DNA of 64,000 bases from Siphonodentalium dalli (GCA_032622095.1 CP136069.1:159889043-159953042); one strand, 5' to 3'; shown: positions 40,001-55,000, counted from the first letter of the stretch. Numbers and translations: made by a program. The notes: generated by a model not told the origin, from the sequence alone.

Positions 40001-43000
40001 AACCCAAAAATGACTCGTTCCCATCTACATGTCATTGTTAACATCCATGACAAATTTTATGACGATCTGACTAAAGGTACGACCTGTAGCCCGTGCTAAA
40101 GGATTTAGTCATGCAAAGAGTAAAATCGAAGATGGCTGCTGGCGGCCATGTTTTTTGGCCGAATGACCTCAAAATTACTCGTTCCCATCTACATGTCAAT
40201 ATTTTCATGACGATCAGATGAACAGTACGGCCTGTAGCCCGTGCTAATGGATTGAATTTTGAAATCTAAGATGGCCACTGGCGGCCATGTTTTTTTTCCG
40301 TATGACCCCAAAATGAATCATTCCGGTACAAATGTTGATGTCAACAGCTATGACAAATTTCATAATGATCCGATCAAAGGTACGACCTGTAGCCTCTATT
40401 GTTGACGCCGCCCGTACACACGCACACACGGACGACGGACGACAAAGCCATGGCAATAGCTCAAACTTTACAAAGTAAAGTTGAGCTAAAAAGGGTTTTC
40501 TTCTCACAATAATGACTACCTCCCTGAATTTAACAAACAAAAAAATTAATTTTTTAAACATGTTATAAAATTTGAAAAAAGTGACACCATTATAACATCT
40601 GCAGTTATGAAACTTTAATCTTTAATGATATTACGGAAACATTCCATTACCCATCCCCCCTCCCACATGACCCAGACCCAACCCCCCACACCCTGCACCC
40701 AACCAACATCCCTTCCAACCGATATCATCTCCAACTTCCAACTTTAATACCTGTTCTGTCCAGAAGCAGATATATCTCTGCAGAGAGACAGAGAGAGAGA
40801 CACAGGTCATAAATCTAGATTAGAATAATATATGTCATCTGGCAGCTTTGTGTAAACAACACTGCTAGCAAATTAAAACAAACTGCCTGAATTTAGTGTG
40901 TCTGACATTTGCAGAATGAGGTCCCCAGAGGGTGAATTTAGTGTTGCTACCCCATACAGCAGGCTAGCATCACCAAATACACCCCCCCCAGGGACCTAAT
41001 TCTGCTTAGGCATCACTTCTGGGAAGTATCTTAAGTATCAAATTGAAATTTTGTTTTAGTTACTTTTTGACTTTTTCTCTTCTGTTCAGTTTCTATGTCC
41101 CCCTAATTTGCAGAAGATAGAATGCATAATTGAGGTGCTCAATGGGTGTGCATTACAAGCTTCAACTGTAGAACTTCAATCTGTTCCCAGGTTTCCCATG
41201 GCTGTTGAGGCCTAATCAGACTGAGGATGAATCCGGTGATGCTAGCCTGCCTTTCGGAATAGTGTCATTAAATTCACCTTTTGGGGACCTCATTCTGCAA
41301 ATGTCAGACACACTATATTCAGACTTGGCTGGCATGTTATTTTCTTAACCACCACTTATCCAGATGAAATCATACCCTGATTTTTCAAAGAAAAATTGGG
41401 GGGTATATTGGATTGAATTTGTCTTCTGTCTGTCAGGCGGTCCTTCCATCCTTCTGTCTGTTGGGATGTCTATCCATCCGTCTATCAACAATTGTTTTCT
41501 TCTCCATATTAAAGACCAAATATGTTTATATATTTCAGTGTGCATGTTTCCTAGGTGACTCGCAATCAGATTTGTTCAATAAGTTCATCAGATCAAATAG
41601 GTGCGAAGCTAGGGCCATAACTCTTTCCCTCCATAGTAAATCTTAAAACAATTTCTTCTCAAGAACCATTGAACCTATATTAACTTATATTTGGTATGGA
41701 TGGGCCTTGGGTGACCGGGTTCAGATTTGTTCAAATGGGGTCATTTCAGGAAATGATGTCCCCAGAGGGTGAATTTGTTGATGCTATTCCACCTTGGGGA
41801 ATAGTGTCATTAAATTCACCTTTTGGGGACCTCATTCTGCAAAGGTCAGACACACTAAATACACACACTAAATACAGACTTGGCTGTTCCAATATTATTT
41901 TCTTAACCACCACTTATCCAGGTGAAATCATACCCTATTGGATATTGGGGATATATTGATATTACTAGATGAATGGATCTCATAGATGGGGATTCACATT
42001 TGTTCTAATAGGGGCAGAGATAAGAGATTTAACTCTCCTCTATCCTGTTTGGTACTGGTATAATAATATTGATTTCTAGGCAGCCTGTGTGGGGGAAATG
42101 TTTGAGGCAATGGGGAAGGAGTGTAGAGGGGTGGAGTTTTGACCCCCTACTTTGATCAAAATTTAAACAGTTGAAAATTTCATGCCTGATACAACATTAG
42201 TTGTAGATTATATGTTCACATTAAAAATGGGTTAGAATTGTTCTCATAGTTTGGTTTGATTTTCCAACATGTATGTTTTTAAACCAACAGTCCATATGTT
42301 CCTACTTCAGGTTAAACTGTTGGACCAAATTGGCCACAAATTTTAACTTTATGGGGTTGGTAAATTTCAAACGTTTGAGAGCTTGAAGTACTGGTACCAG
42401 TTGTAAAATTCAACCTAAGAGGGATGTGCAAAAGGATTTTTGTGAACTTAGTACTGTGGTATGGTTGTCTTCTTTAAAAGGTAAGAGCTTGGAGATTTGT
42501 CAGTGGTGTGCAATTAGAAATTTCAAGTTGAAGAGCCCTGCTCATCTGAGAACCTCCAGCTATGTCCATGTTTAGAACTACTTGTCTTAAGCGATATTTA
42601 CTGACTCTTGTAGTCTTCTCCCAGTCTTTACAGTCTGGTGGGCGACCCACAGTCATTGACTGTCTTGTTGTACTATAAATAGAACAATCATCATCTACAT
42701 TGGGCGATTAGTAAATTTTAACAACTGAGCATCAGCCAATGGTTCCTCACTAGAATAGCATGTCAGAATTACACTGTTAGAACATTATTATTTTTTTTTT
42801 AATTATCATTACAGGCGCAGCCATCAATCACAGCATCTGGTGGTCGAGGATTCATGGACCAATACATGTCAGGAGAGTTTGAAGTTGTGTATCCTTTGAA
42901 TACCTTTGTCAGTTTTAATGATAATGATTAATTAGAACAACAACATAATTTTTATAAAACCCTGATTTAACCCTTTACCCAACAAACCGGCCAAAACCGG

Positions 43001-46000
43001 CCAAATAAAGCTTCAACAGCCTAAAATATCTTCGGTCTGTCTCAATAGAACCATACAAATATGGATATCATTGGAACCGGCTCCTTGACCACATTGTGAT
43101 ATTTACAGTTATGCCCTGTGCCAATGCATTCTCTTATATATGCGAGTCGACCATAGGTCGCCTCGCATATATAAGAGAATGCATTGGCCTAAAAAAAATC
43201 TTTTTTTAACACTTTTTACCATTTTTTCTTACATTCTTTAACAATTTTATAATTTTTAATGTGTTAAGCCAATGCATTCTCTTATATATGCGAGGCGACC
43301 TATGGTCGACTCGCATATATAAGAGAATGCATTGGCACAGGGCCCTTCTGTTGGGTAAAGGGTTAAAGGCTACAAATATCTTTTTTGTGAATAAAATACA
43401 GATAAAACTGAAGATTGGGTATAATGTTTATCTATAAAGGTAGAACAAAGTTGTTAATTTCAGATGCAGCTGAGCGTAATTCGCTAAGAAAATAGAGTTC
43501 TCCCTCCTGGTATGCTCCAGGTACGCTTTGAACGTTTTTGCGAGATTTCTCTTGTTAAAACGGCCCGTTACCATCCCGATAGAAGGTATTTTCTATGAGA
43601 AAATGTCTAAATAAAATTGATATTAATTGATAGAAACTTTTCCAGATAGGTGTCCTCGATTGATATTTATTATTTGTTGCTCTAGAATCTATATAATGCT
43701 TGCTAGGAAATGATACACTATCTTTAAACCATATTCGTAAAGTGACATTTCTTGCTCTTCTTTGTTTTTTTATGGCCCCAAAAAGGGGTCCATTTTACGG
43801 ACCCTGTGCTGCCCTAGTGGAAACCCTGCATGGGTTATCGGATCTGAATGAAATTTGGTACGGATACTCACCATCATGACTGCTTTAAAAATAGGGGCCA
43901 TTGGCGTTGTTTCCATTTATGTTCTTCAGTTTTTCTTTATCTGTTTATTTCAAATTTGAGATTGGTCCTGTCCATGTTTCAATTTGGCAGTGTGGGTGTA
44001 TGCCAGAGATCTTCTTGTTTAAAAATTACAACGAAAACCAAAATTTATCAGACATGAATAAACCTCAGCAATCTATTGGTATGATATTCACAGTACTTTA
44101 TGGATGATAAAACACAAATAAATAAAAATAACTCTTGTAATGAAACCACCAGTTGGCACATCCATCTTCCATCTGATCCATTTCCTGTGAATGGCTTTAA
44201 ATTCATTAGTATAAATTTTTGTGGTTCAGCCATTTACAAATTTTTCGTGGGTTCGTAAATTTGTGGGTCTGCCGGTACTAATTGCCACCTTCAAATCCCC
44301 AATAATAACAATCAAATCCAAATAATTGAAGTGCAGCCACCTTGGCTAGCAGTTGGAAATTGCTCATTTGTGCTGTAGGCTTAATTAGCACATCGCGTGT
44401 CCAAGCTTTTGTTGCCGAATATCGAGAATGTTAACAACAGGATTTTATTGCATAAGTCTACATAAGATAGGTGAAAGTCACTCTCTTCTCAAAAACAATA
44501 AATGCGAGAATGGGGATTATTTACTGAAGCCAACATCTCATTAATCTACTTAATACAAATATGTCTCTTAAAATCTGGTTACAAAAGTAGACTTGTGGTT
44601 GTGTCATGTTTCACAAAAGCCGAACTGCTATATGTTGCTGTTAATACTTAATAATTCAAACATTTGTTATGTTATTTATATTTATGAGTTAGATTGATTA
44701 AACATTATATCAGACCATAGCTACTCTTCCATTAATATACTTCAAGATCGATCAAGTTACCTCCTTAGGCGTTGAATGTACATCGGGTCTATAGAGTTAC
44801 CTCCCGCGTGACATTTCTCCAAATGGTGACCACGATAGTTTCAAAGATAATTTTTTCCATGGGGTTTTTAATTTTGTTGTTATCAACAACCACGAAAACC
44901 ACAAAAATTGGACCACCACGAATAAATGTACTTTTACAGTATTCCTTATCTAAGCTTAGATTACAATGTGATGAAGATTCAGAAGAACCTGTGACCAAAT
45001 CCACCGAGACATTCTTCCAACTAAGCTGTTTCATAGAAAAAGGTTGGTTTGTTTTTCAGTCAAAAAACATGATATTGGAAAATATGCTCTGCCCCCAGTG
45101 TTTTACTATGTGTTGCTGCAACTCCATTAACTTGTATATATTGAGATTCTCTAATGAGTTGCAATTCTATTCAAAAGTTATTAACTGAGGGCACTAAATT
45201 TGGTTGAATTTAGTGGACGAGGTTAAAGGTACTCAATCCAATTCGATGGTCCCCATATCATCAGATTCCAAAATTATTTTTTTTTGAAATGCCGCTTCAG
45301 TTATCAAATCGATTAATTGCCTGAAAATAATGCTAATCACAGTCATCTATTGTATAAAATTGCTCAAATCGTGTGATTTATCAACATTTTGTTAAACAAA
45401 ATCTGGCCAGATTGTCAAATTTCTAACACTGAAGGCCACTTGATTTTAGTGTTATCCATCTTCATCCGCAATTTGATCAGAGGCCATCTGCATGATGAAT
45501 ATTTGCCAGGCCAACATTAATTACATATCTTGAGAAATACCAAATTTCAAAAATCGATATCACTCTGAGCTTTGATTGGTGTGTTAGATATAATAGTGTA
45601 ATGTTTAAAAGCATCTAAGGGCAAACAATTGCTTAAGTGCTATATAAAACCGTCATTATTAAACTGGCGTGATGTGTTTCATATACATGTTCTTTGTAAC
45701 AGTGATTTAATACTTATTATACATTGAAATTAATAACCATCTTTCACTCCTTTTCAGAACTGAAATATATGCAAACAGGGTTGAAAAATGTAAGTTTAAT
45801 CTCAGCTCAAATAATATCCCAAATGAAATTTCATTATTAATTTTACCTCCGAAATTTGATCACAGAAATCGAGACCAAACGAACGCACATGCGGTAGATT
45901 TGACATAATAGCATGATGTTGTGCTCTTGTTGGTTTTGGTGAAGACTGGGGATCCTTTATTAGTTTAAATCTCTGGTCTACATTCAACTCTGAGCAGTCG

Positions 46001-49000
46001 TTTTCGTGATGGCTCATTCATTTTGACAGGTTGATTAAAACTGTATTGGTGACAGTACAATCAATACTATTGTGTCCTTTTCATTATTATGTTTAGTTTG
46101 GACAGTGGTTGTAAAAATAAAAAGTCGACCTCAGTGCAGTGATTGATGTAAAAACAAAGTGTCAGTGTGCTATTCTTTGTGATGTCACCACTGTTCACTT
46201 AATGTGTGAAATGAGCTGACAACTGCTGTTATAATCCAGTTCATAGCTTTCGCTGAACAAAAGTCAAGAGTACGAAACTACAATACCTGTGCAACATTAA
46301 TTCTGTAAGCGACATTTTCAAAAACCGCAAATCACCGGAAAAAAATCTGTTTCCATGTTTCCTGTCTTATCAATTTAAGAAATAACTCTTGTTTCGATTA
46401 AGGTATTAATCCAGTTATAACTGAAAAGTTAGAAGACAAATTCTATAACGCGCTATAGAAAATTTGTTTTCAAACTTTTCGATTATAACTCATAACCTTA
46501 ATCGAAACAAGAGTTATTTCTTATAATTTAATCCATCATTTAACACTGGAGAACCATCATAAGTAGAGGGTGGAAGTATAATGAAAAAGACTTGTGAAGT
46601 TGAAAGAGACACCTGTCACTCAAAACTTTTACTTATCGATTGATCGAGTGGCGTTTTTGATTGGCTAGTCGCAACTGATCATAAACTGGCCAGCTGTATA
46701 GTTACACGTGAAATTCATAAATTTGAACGCGTTGACACTAACCCTTGTTAGTTTTAATTTCTGTGTTTCATTTCTTTGCAAATGTTCAATCTTGTCGATT
46801 TTGCTGGTTACTGGTGCACTGAATAACTAGCAGCTAGTATGGTTATTGTCAATACAGTCATACCCAAGGAATTATAGTGCCGCAATGAAATTTCATGTTA
46901 AATCATAGGAACTATCAAACATTTTCCATGTACATTTTTTAGACACGCAGTATAGGTATGGTCACTCGATGCTGCTGTCATTTCTGTAGCGGGAAAGTAA
47001 CCAAAAATTTTTTTAGCTTGTCGAGAAATAACTTTAATCGCAAAGTGTGTGACAGCCAATTGTTTTAATGTTTTCCGTGAATTGACAGTTGATGATTAAA
47101 TTACACATGTATTATGTCTTAATATACCATGTTTTTAATTCTTATTATACCATGTTTTATCTATTGTTAGTTATACTTTATTTGGTATTTAATTGAGTAA
47201 AATTAAATTAATCAGTAATGAATTGCTTGTGCTTCGATAACTCTTATTAACGACGTCAATACATTCCGATCCTAGTGCGATTTTCTATAAACCGACACCT
47301 CTCTAAACCAAACAGAAGGGCCTGTTCGAAGGGTGTTCGGTTTGGAGAGGTTTTACTGTAGTACCATAAACATTTCACAATGAAGACAGCTCTGGTGGAA
47401 TTTTTATGATACCACCGATTAAAAATTTTGAACCATCACAAACAAAACAATATCAAATTTATCGAAAAATAATTAAAATACAGTGAAACCTCTCTAAACC
47501 GAACACCCTTCGGACCGGCCCTTCCTTCCGGTTTAGAGAGGTGTCCGGTTTATAGAAAATTGCGTCACCGTCGGTGATATATTGCCGCCCTTTAATACCA
47601 AGAATGACCAAGATTGTATTATTGATTAATGAGAATTTATTGAATAATTTACGAGAACGAAATACATGTTAAATACAAACATAACAAATTATATAAAACA
47701 TATATAGAACATGATTTGTGCAACTAGTCCGACTTTAGAAAGAAACTGTCTAACGTTGATTGGGTGTGGGCGCATGCTGACTTCACTATCGTCGCTTCCG
47801 TCATTGATTTCAACTCCATGACGACCGGCAGATATCTCTCGTCTTTAGATAGCGCGAAACTTTGGAACTTCTTCAACATCTCCAGTATGTCTTTGTGCGA
47901 CAGATTTGAGGCTATGGTGTCAGTTGCGTCATCTTCGTCTTCTTCGTTGTCGTCTCTGATAATGGAATCTCGTCGTCTGGGTCGTCGTCGGCATAGAAAC
48001 TCGTCTCTGGAAAGCCACAGTTAAAACATTTGATTATGGTCGATGTCGAAGTCTCTTGCCACGTTTCTTTCGTCCAGTGGATGGCATCGAGAATGGTGAT
48101 CTTCTTGCATAACTCAGTCGATGACTCACAGGTGTCGATGTTGGACAGTAGGCTCGGCATGTCGGCTTAGGCGTTGAGCTGAGATCTTTAATAACTTTGA
48201 CTTTCTGGTCTAGAGTTAACTCTGTTCGATGTCGTTTTCATGAAGGCTCAGTCATTGTGAAAGATTCAAACTGTTATGCTGACTATACGCCAACATCGGG
48301 CACTTATAGCAATATATTGTTTTTACAATGGTTGTAAAAACAGAGTCCAATTAACTCGACACAATAACTGTTGCAAAAACAATATGTCAGTGCTCTAATT
48401 CTCGATCTGTGAAATCACCATTGTTCACTCAATGTGTGAAATGAGAGTAGATATCTAATCAGACTCCTGTTGTTACAATCCAGTTCAAAGCATACGCCGA
48501 ACAAAAGAACGCTAATTAAACGGTCTGCTTATACTGGAGTGCGTAATCGCTATACTCTCGTCTCGTCTCGGCCGATCTCGTATAGACAGATCTCATCTCG
48601 TCCGATCTCATCCGGTATTCAGAGTTAATAATCACAGTGTTCGCTTCATTATGGACTGACAAACCCGTCCGATATCCGGAATTTGGAGGTTCCGGATTTT
48701 AGAGGTAATTTTTAGTGAGAATGCACGTGGGTGAATTCGGGACCAGACATTTCATTCGGATTGGCGAGGGATCCGGATAGCAGAGGTTCCGGTATGTGGA
48801 GGTTTTACTGTATACAGAAACAAAACCAATATTTTCAGTGCTATATCAACAAATTTGTTTGGAAATCTTCCGCGTAGGAATATTTTGAGATACCTCTTAC
48901 CAAATTATGTACATAATTTTTCGGGTTCGAATGAGCCATGTCCGTTTGCAGTAATGCCCTAAATAATTGACTCCTTAACCACAGCAAAATTATGGGTAAT

Positions 49001-52000
49001 TTTTCAGGATATACTGAGATCCACAGAGCTTTCCGATGAAAGGCAACAAGCCATATTTCCGACTAAATCCTGAAAAATTACCCAAAATTTTGCTGTGGTT
49101 AAGGAGTCGATTATTTAGGGCATTACTGTGACTCTTTCTCCCTGATACTCCAATGTGCTGCCCGGCCAAAGTAGGTATTGTCATACCAAAGAGGAACCCT
49201 AGCTCATTGGTTTAATTACTATGCAGCAAATCATCCTTGACTCCGGCACAATATGACAGTGCAGCTTGATAGTTCACTGGGATTAAGTTGATTTTCACTC
49301 AGTTTTTCAGGAATTGTTCATGTTTTGATTTCTTTAACAGAGGTTGAAAGAATCAATAACAAAGAATTCCCCTACACTTGGCAGAGATGCCTCCTATACA
49401 AAAAGTGTGAGTATATATCTTATGTTTTAACTATTGGATGAATTCTTCCATTTACTTCTAAATATTTATATAGCCTGTCTGTGTTACACTGAATCCTGTT
49501 TGGTGATTTGTCAACTGCCAATTGGGTCACCTGGTTTACATTCCAATAATCCAGAGATCTCTTGAGTGTAACATGAACAGGAATTTACAAATTGTTGACC
49601 CCATCTGACCTAATCACTAAAAGCGGTCAGCAGAATAATTGGGCTTGCTTTTCAAAGTTCAGCCAAATTGCGTCGGAAGCCAGTTATTTATATCGATCAC
49701 GTTATCCTAGCTAAGAGTTTGGAAATCCTATATCGGTCTGACTTAATGTGCTGCGTGGGCTAGTCTAAAATTATCCACCATTTTGTGAAAATAAATAAGA
49801 ATACACTCAGCTTTTTTATGGGAATAAATCATCAAAAAGCTTTTTTATGGAATACAGCACTGTGGTTGTTAGGGGCACATTTAGTGTAAACAGCTTTGCG
49901 GTTTACACAATGTATCACAATGACCACAGCGCCGTATCCTCCAATAACACACACCTACTACAGTAATGCCCTAATTAATCGACTGCTTAACCACAGCAGA
50001 ATTATGGGTAACTTGAGCTTTCCGATGAATGGCAACAAGCCATATTTCCGACTATATCCTAAAAAGTTACCCATAATTATGCTGTGGTTAAGCAGTCGAT
50101 TAATTAGGGCATTACTGTACACTGATTTCTTAAATAATTACATTCACTGTATTTTGCTGCTGGTTTTCAAATGACTACTAAAAGCTAAAAGACCCTACCA
50201 CTACCACTCCATAAAAAACATCGTCTGAACTACGCTCAATTGTAAATATTTACTATTTAATTCGGGACGCATCTATCTGCGATAAACTAACGAAAACGAT
50301 TTCCCCATCGAGAGTCACTGGCTCAGTGACCACAGGAGCTTGGAATTTGGTCAAAACCCCTCTTTTATTGGCGGAACCACCACCCGGGACCAAAGGTCAC
50401 GGAAGGAACGAAACAGAAAATTGTTGCCACCTATTTTGAACTCAACTGTATTCCTACAAAAAATATAGTTTCACTAAAAACTTTTAGTACCTCTTACACC
50501 TTAGATGCCAATCTACAACATTCCATAGGTATATTTTTCCAGTTCTTCGAAAACCTCACTTTATTTCGGTAATGTATTGTAAATTCACCAACGAATACAA
50601 ATCTGCGACACCTACATCACCCGTTTTAGAATCTGAGTAGCGGAACTGGTACCGAAATATGCGGAAACTTTAAAACTATGATCCGGAGACGGATAGCATG
50701 AAAGTACCGTTTATAATTTCGAACATAGCTGCTGATTACATGTTTATTACATGACCGTACCGATGCACTGATCATCATGAACTTTTTATGGATGATAACA
50801 TTGGCGTCTAGATAGGAACGAATTATTTTGGGCTCATTTGCATAAAAACATGGCCACTGGCAGCCATCGTGGATTTAAGTGATAATGCTAGATAAATCTT
50901 AATCAATAACACAGCCTAGAGCCTGTGTCGATGCTCCTATATCATCACGAAATTGTCCATCGATCATGACATTGATATATAGACGACACCGAGTCATTTT
51001 GGGCTTATTTGCATGAAAAAAATGGCCGCCAACAGCCATCTTGGATTTCAAAATTGCATCATTTAGCACCGTGGGCAAGAGGTCGCAGTGTTGGTCCGAT
51101 CATAATTAAATTTGTCACGGAGGTTGACATTGACATATAGATGGGAACGAGTCATTTTGCTGTGAATTCTCAAAGAAACATGGCCGCCGTCGGATTTCAG
51201 CGACAACACCGCATATATAATTAAATCAATAACACTGCCTAGAGAGGCTAGGCCTATATGTCGATGAACCGATCATCGTTAAATTGTTCATGGGTCATGA
51301 CATTGGTATCAAAAAGAGAACGAATCATTGCTAGAGACTGTAACATTGGTGCGATCGTCGTGTAATGAGTCATAGAAATATGGCCGCCGTCGGATTTCAG
51401 CCACTCGTTTCATCGACCATGAAAGTTACGCCGATGGGGTCATTGTCACAAGACTCCGGTCAGTGACGGTCACATTCGTAGCCAGTGTAGCCAGCTTATT
51501 TCACCGGCGATCACATTCGTAGTCAGCTTTTCTAATTCGTGGTTTATATTGCCCGAAATATGACGTCATCACGTTCGTGACTAAAATGTCGACGCCATGC
51601 TCCAAAACTGACTTCGTTTATCAACTTATATTGGAATATAATTCGAGCATTCCAACGACATTGATCCGAAACATCAGGTTATAAATGAACTTATATCAAA
51701 ACTAAATTCAAGTTGTTTTCATCCATCAACTCAGAAAAATTAGATTAACCTGATCGTGTTCATTGAGGCTCGCCTGAATATGAAAAGCTGGCTACAAATG
51801 TGATCGCCATAGAAAAGCTGGCTACATTTGTGATCGATTAAAAAACCTGGCTACGAATGTGATCGGATCGCGGAGCCTTGTGACAATGACCCCATCAGCG
51901 AAAGTTACATTAAGTATTGTTTTTAATATTTTTTTGGTATTTTTGATTTTGAGAAAAACAATGCCGATGGTGGCTAGCTGTCTTGAATTTAAAAATTGAA

Positions 52001-55000
52001 TTTCCAATTCATGAGCACAGGCTATATAATCATATGCATAAAGCCATTCTTTGAGAGTTTTGGTGCTGATTCGTTACGACACACGAGTCACGAGTGACGT
52101 ATACTATTTATAGATCCTGGTACCGGTACAGTTGACAATACTTATAGTTGCTTATTAAATAAAATTTATGTTAGCGAGTTTATCACTAACTCAAATTTAT
52201 AAACTAGTTATTTGGTAAACCAGTTTGTATTATATACAACTTGCAAACGCACAAATAAAACGTATACTGAGTCTATATATCTTTTTCTTCTACTTCGTGA
52301 TATTCGACCAGTAATCAGTTGGTTGATTACTATTACTATTATATGATGGATATTTTAGGCCTATACAACGGAGCGCGACACAAGCTCCCATGAGAGAGAG
52401 AGGGAGCTAGAGAGTTTTGGCCCCCTTATGACCAATCATTGCAACCAGTAGCATTACAAAGTCAAGTAGTACATATAGGCCTACCTGTACATAACGAACA
52501 TAAAACAAGAAGAAAAAAACAATACCAGGTGGTCGTGCCATAAATAGAAATAAATTAAATATGAAATATATGTACAAATTACCATTCAGTCAAATGAAGA
52601 ATATCTTCTTGGGTAGTCGTCATTTTCATGAGATGATAACAGCAGACACAGAAAAATACAGACATTTTCAGGAAAATGCACAAAACATCAGGATTAGATC
52701 TTCAAAAACATTTTCTGGCGCCTAAGTTCGAAAACCGCACGCACTTTCAAATATTTTTGAATTTCGCGGGCTTTAAATTTAGGTTTCGATTTTATTTCGT
52801 TCCGACTTTGTTATTCCGGAAAAATGTTTTTTTGCCATTTGTCATTCAGATTCTAGAACGGGTGATGTAGGTGTCGCAGATTTGTGTTCGTTGGTGAATT
52901 TACAATACATTACCGAAATAAAGTGAGGTTTTCGAAGAACTGGAAAAATATACCTATGGAATGTTGTAGATTGGCATCCAAGGTGTAAGAGGTACCAACA
53001 GTTTTTAGTGAAAATATATTTTTTGTAGGAATACAGTTGAGTTCAAAATAGGTGGCAACAATTTTCTGTTTCGTTCCTTCCGTGACCTTTGGTCCCGGGT
53101 GGTGGTTCCGCCAATAAAAGAGGGGTTTTGACCAAATTCCAAGCTCCTGTGCAGTGACTCACTGCAATTATTTAATATATAAGAATGATGGTGTGTGTTG
53201 TCAATTTGGATATAAATTTGAAAAAATTACTACTTTGAACAAGATTATTCTCTATTTCTATTCGATGACCCTGCTGGAGTGTTTCACATTACTTTAATGC
53301 ATGTAATTGGAATGCAAACACATCTATATCGCTAAATATATACTATGTACTATGTTTACATTAAGTAATAATAATTTTAGATGGAATTTAAAAAAAAAAA
53401 TCAACTTCTAAGTTCTATTAAAATACATGTCCATTTGTGTTTGCAGATGATCCCAATCTCAGCAATTAATCTGCAGTCTTAAAAAATGTGGTGTGGTAAT
53501 CTTGTTTGTTCAACTACCATGCCTTGCCGGAAGAAGCCTAATCTGTCTGTTAAAGATCAATATACATGTAGAAGACTTTCTATTTCAGAATTTAAAGTTT
53601 CTCTCCTCAGTCAATCGAGGAATCATTGTGTTCATGCTTAGTTACTAGTATGTATATGCACAGTATAAAGATGACTGACTGCATGTCTAACATATCAAAC
53701 ACCCTTCTGGGTTGGGCACAGATCATGCCATGAATCTCTACTCTGGCTAAATAGGACAATTGCATTAGGGCGGAAGTGAAATTGAGTGAATTAATTATGC
53801 CATGGCAACACGCAATGTCACTATAAAGTTCCTGTTATTTAACAATATTTCCAACTGAAAATACATTTTCAGGTCAATATTTTTGAGATGTAATTATATG
53901 TAATAATCAGAGCTATCTAATATAATTAAACTGTTTAAAGCAAACGTGCCGAATCACAAACTGTTTTTAAATTGGTTTGCAATTTATAATTTTGTGATTC
54001 AGCACGATGCATTCATAATGTGTAATTATATTAAGCAAGTTTGGAGTTTGGAGGACGAGACCTGGGAAAATTTGAAAGGGCTGTCAACCCTCTCCTACAA
54101 CCCAATATGGTTATGTTGTTAAACTGCTGAAGAGCATATTTAAATAAATTTGTGAAATTTGTGAATAAATTGACATCTGCCCATGGACAGTAGGTGTTTG
54201 CCTACTGTATATGGGGTGTGTGCCACCACAGCAGGAAGCGAAGCCCCCCCCCCATTCCAGACATGGACTTGCGATTGTGACTTGCCTTGTTTTCTTTTTG
54301 TGAATTATGTGCATATATCATATTGACTATCATTTTAAATCATGAATTGGTGTAATCTAATGGCCTGTTAGTGCTTTGCCGATTGAAATCAATAAAGTGG
54401 TTGAAAACCTCTGTGTGCCTTTAATTACTAGAAATGCCTTGTTTTTTTCAGAGCACAATAAAGAGATTGCCAGCATACTTGACAATACAGTTTGTTAGAT
54501 TTTATTATAAAGAAAAAGAATCTGTGAATGCCAAAATATTGAAGGTAAGCTCTGAATATTAGCAGGATAGCGTCACCTAATTTATCCTCTGGACACCTTA
54601 CTCTGCATGGCCTCATTTGCTATGGGAGACCTAGACTCAGAATTAAGTTTTCTCAGATGGTGATGTGCACCCATTGGGCACCTCGAATATGCATTGTGTC
54701 ATCTGCATATTTGGGGATATAGAGAAACTAAACTAAAAAAAGTAATAAAAAAAATTTCTACAGAAGTTTCTAAAGAAACTAAAAAGCTTGTTGATTTGAT
54801 AATAAAGATCCTTTCCAGAGAAGATGAGGCCTAAGCAGAATGAGGTCCCCAGAAGGTGAATTTAGTGATGCTAGCCCACTGTGTGGGGGTAGCGTCACTA
54901 AATGCACAATCTGAGGACCTCATTCTGCTTGTGATATATAAGAGAATTGTCCTAACAATATTTACCTTGACCTTGTAAGCGAGTGCATTCTCTTATATAT

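Noticed and set aside
38600-40500. CRISPR-like array
   Set aside because: Units are ~160 bp, diverged, without spacers, and enclosed in element ends; the genome is eukaryotic.
44772-45188. 138-codon frame covering exon 10
   Set aside because: Only the 28-residue exon 10 part matches USP14; the rest is intron read-through.
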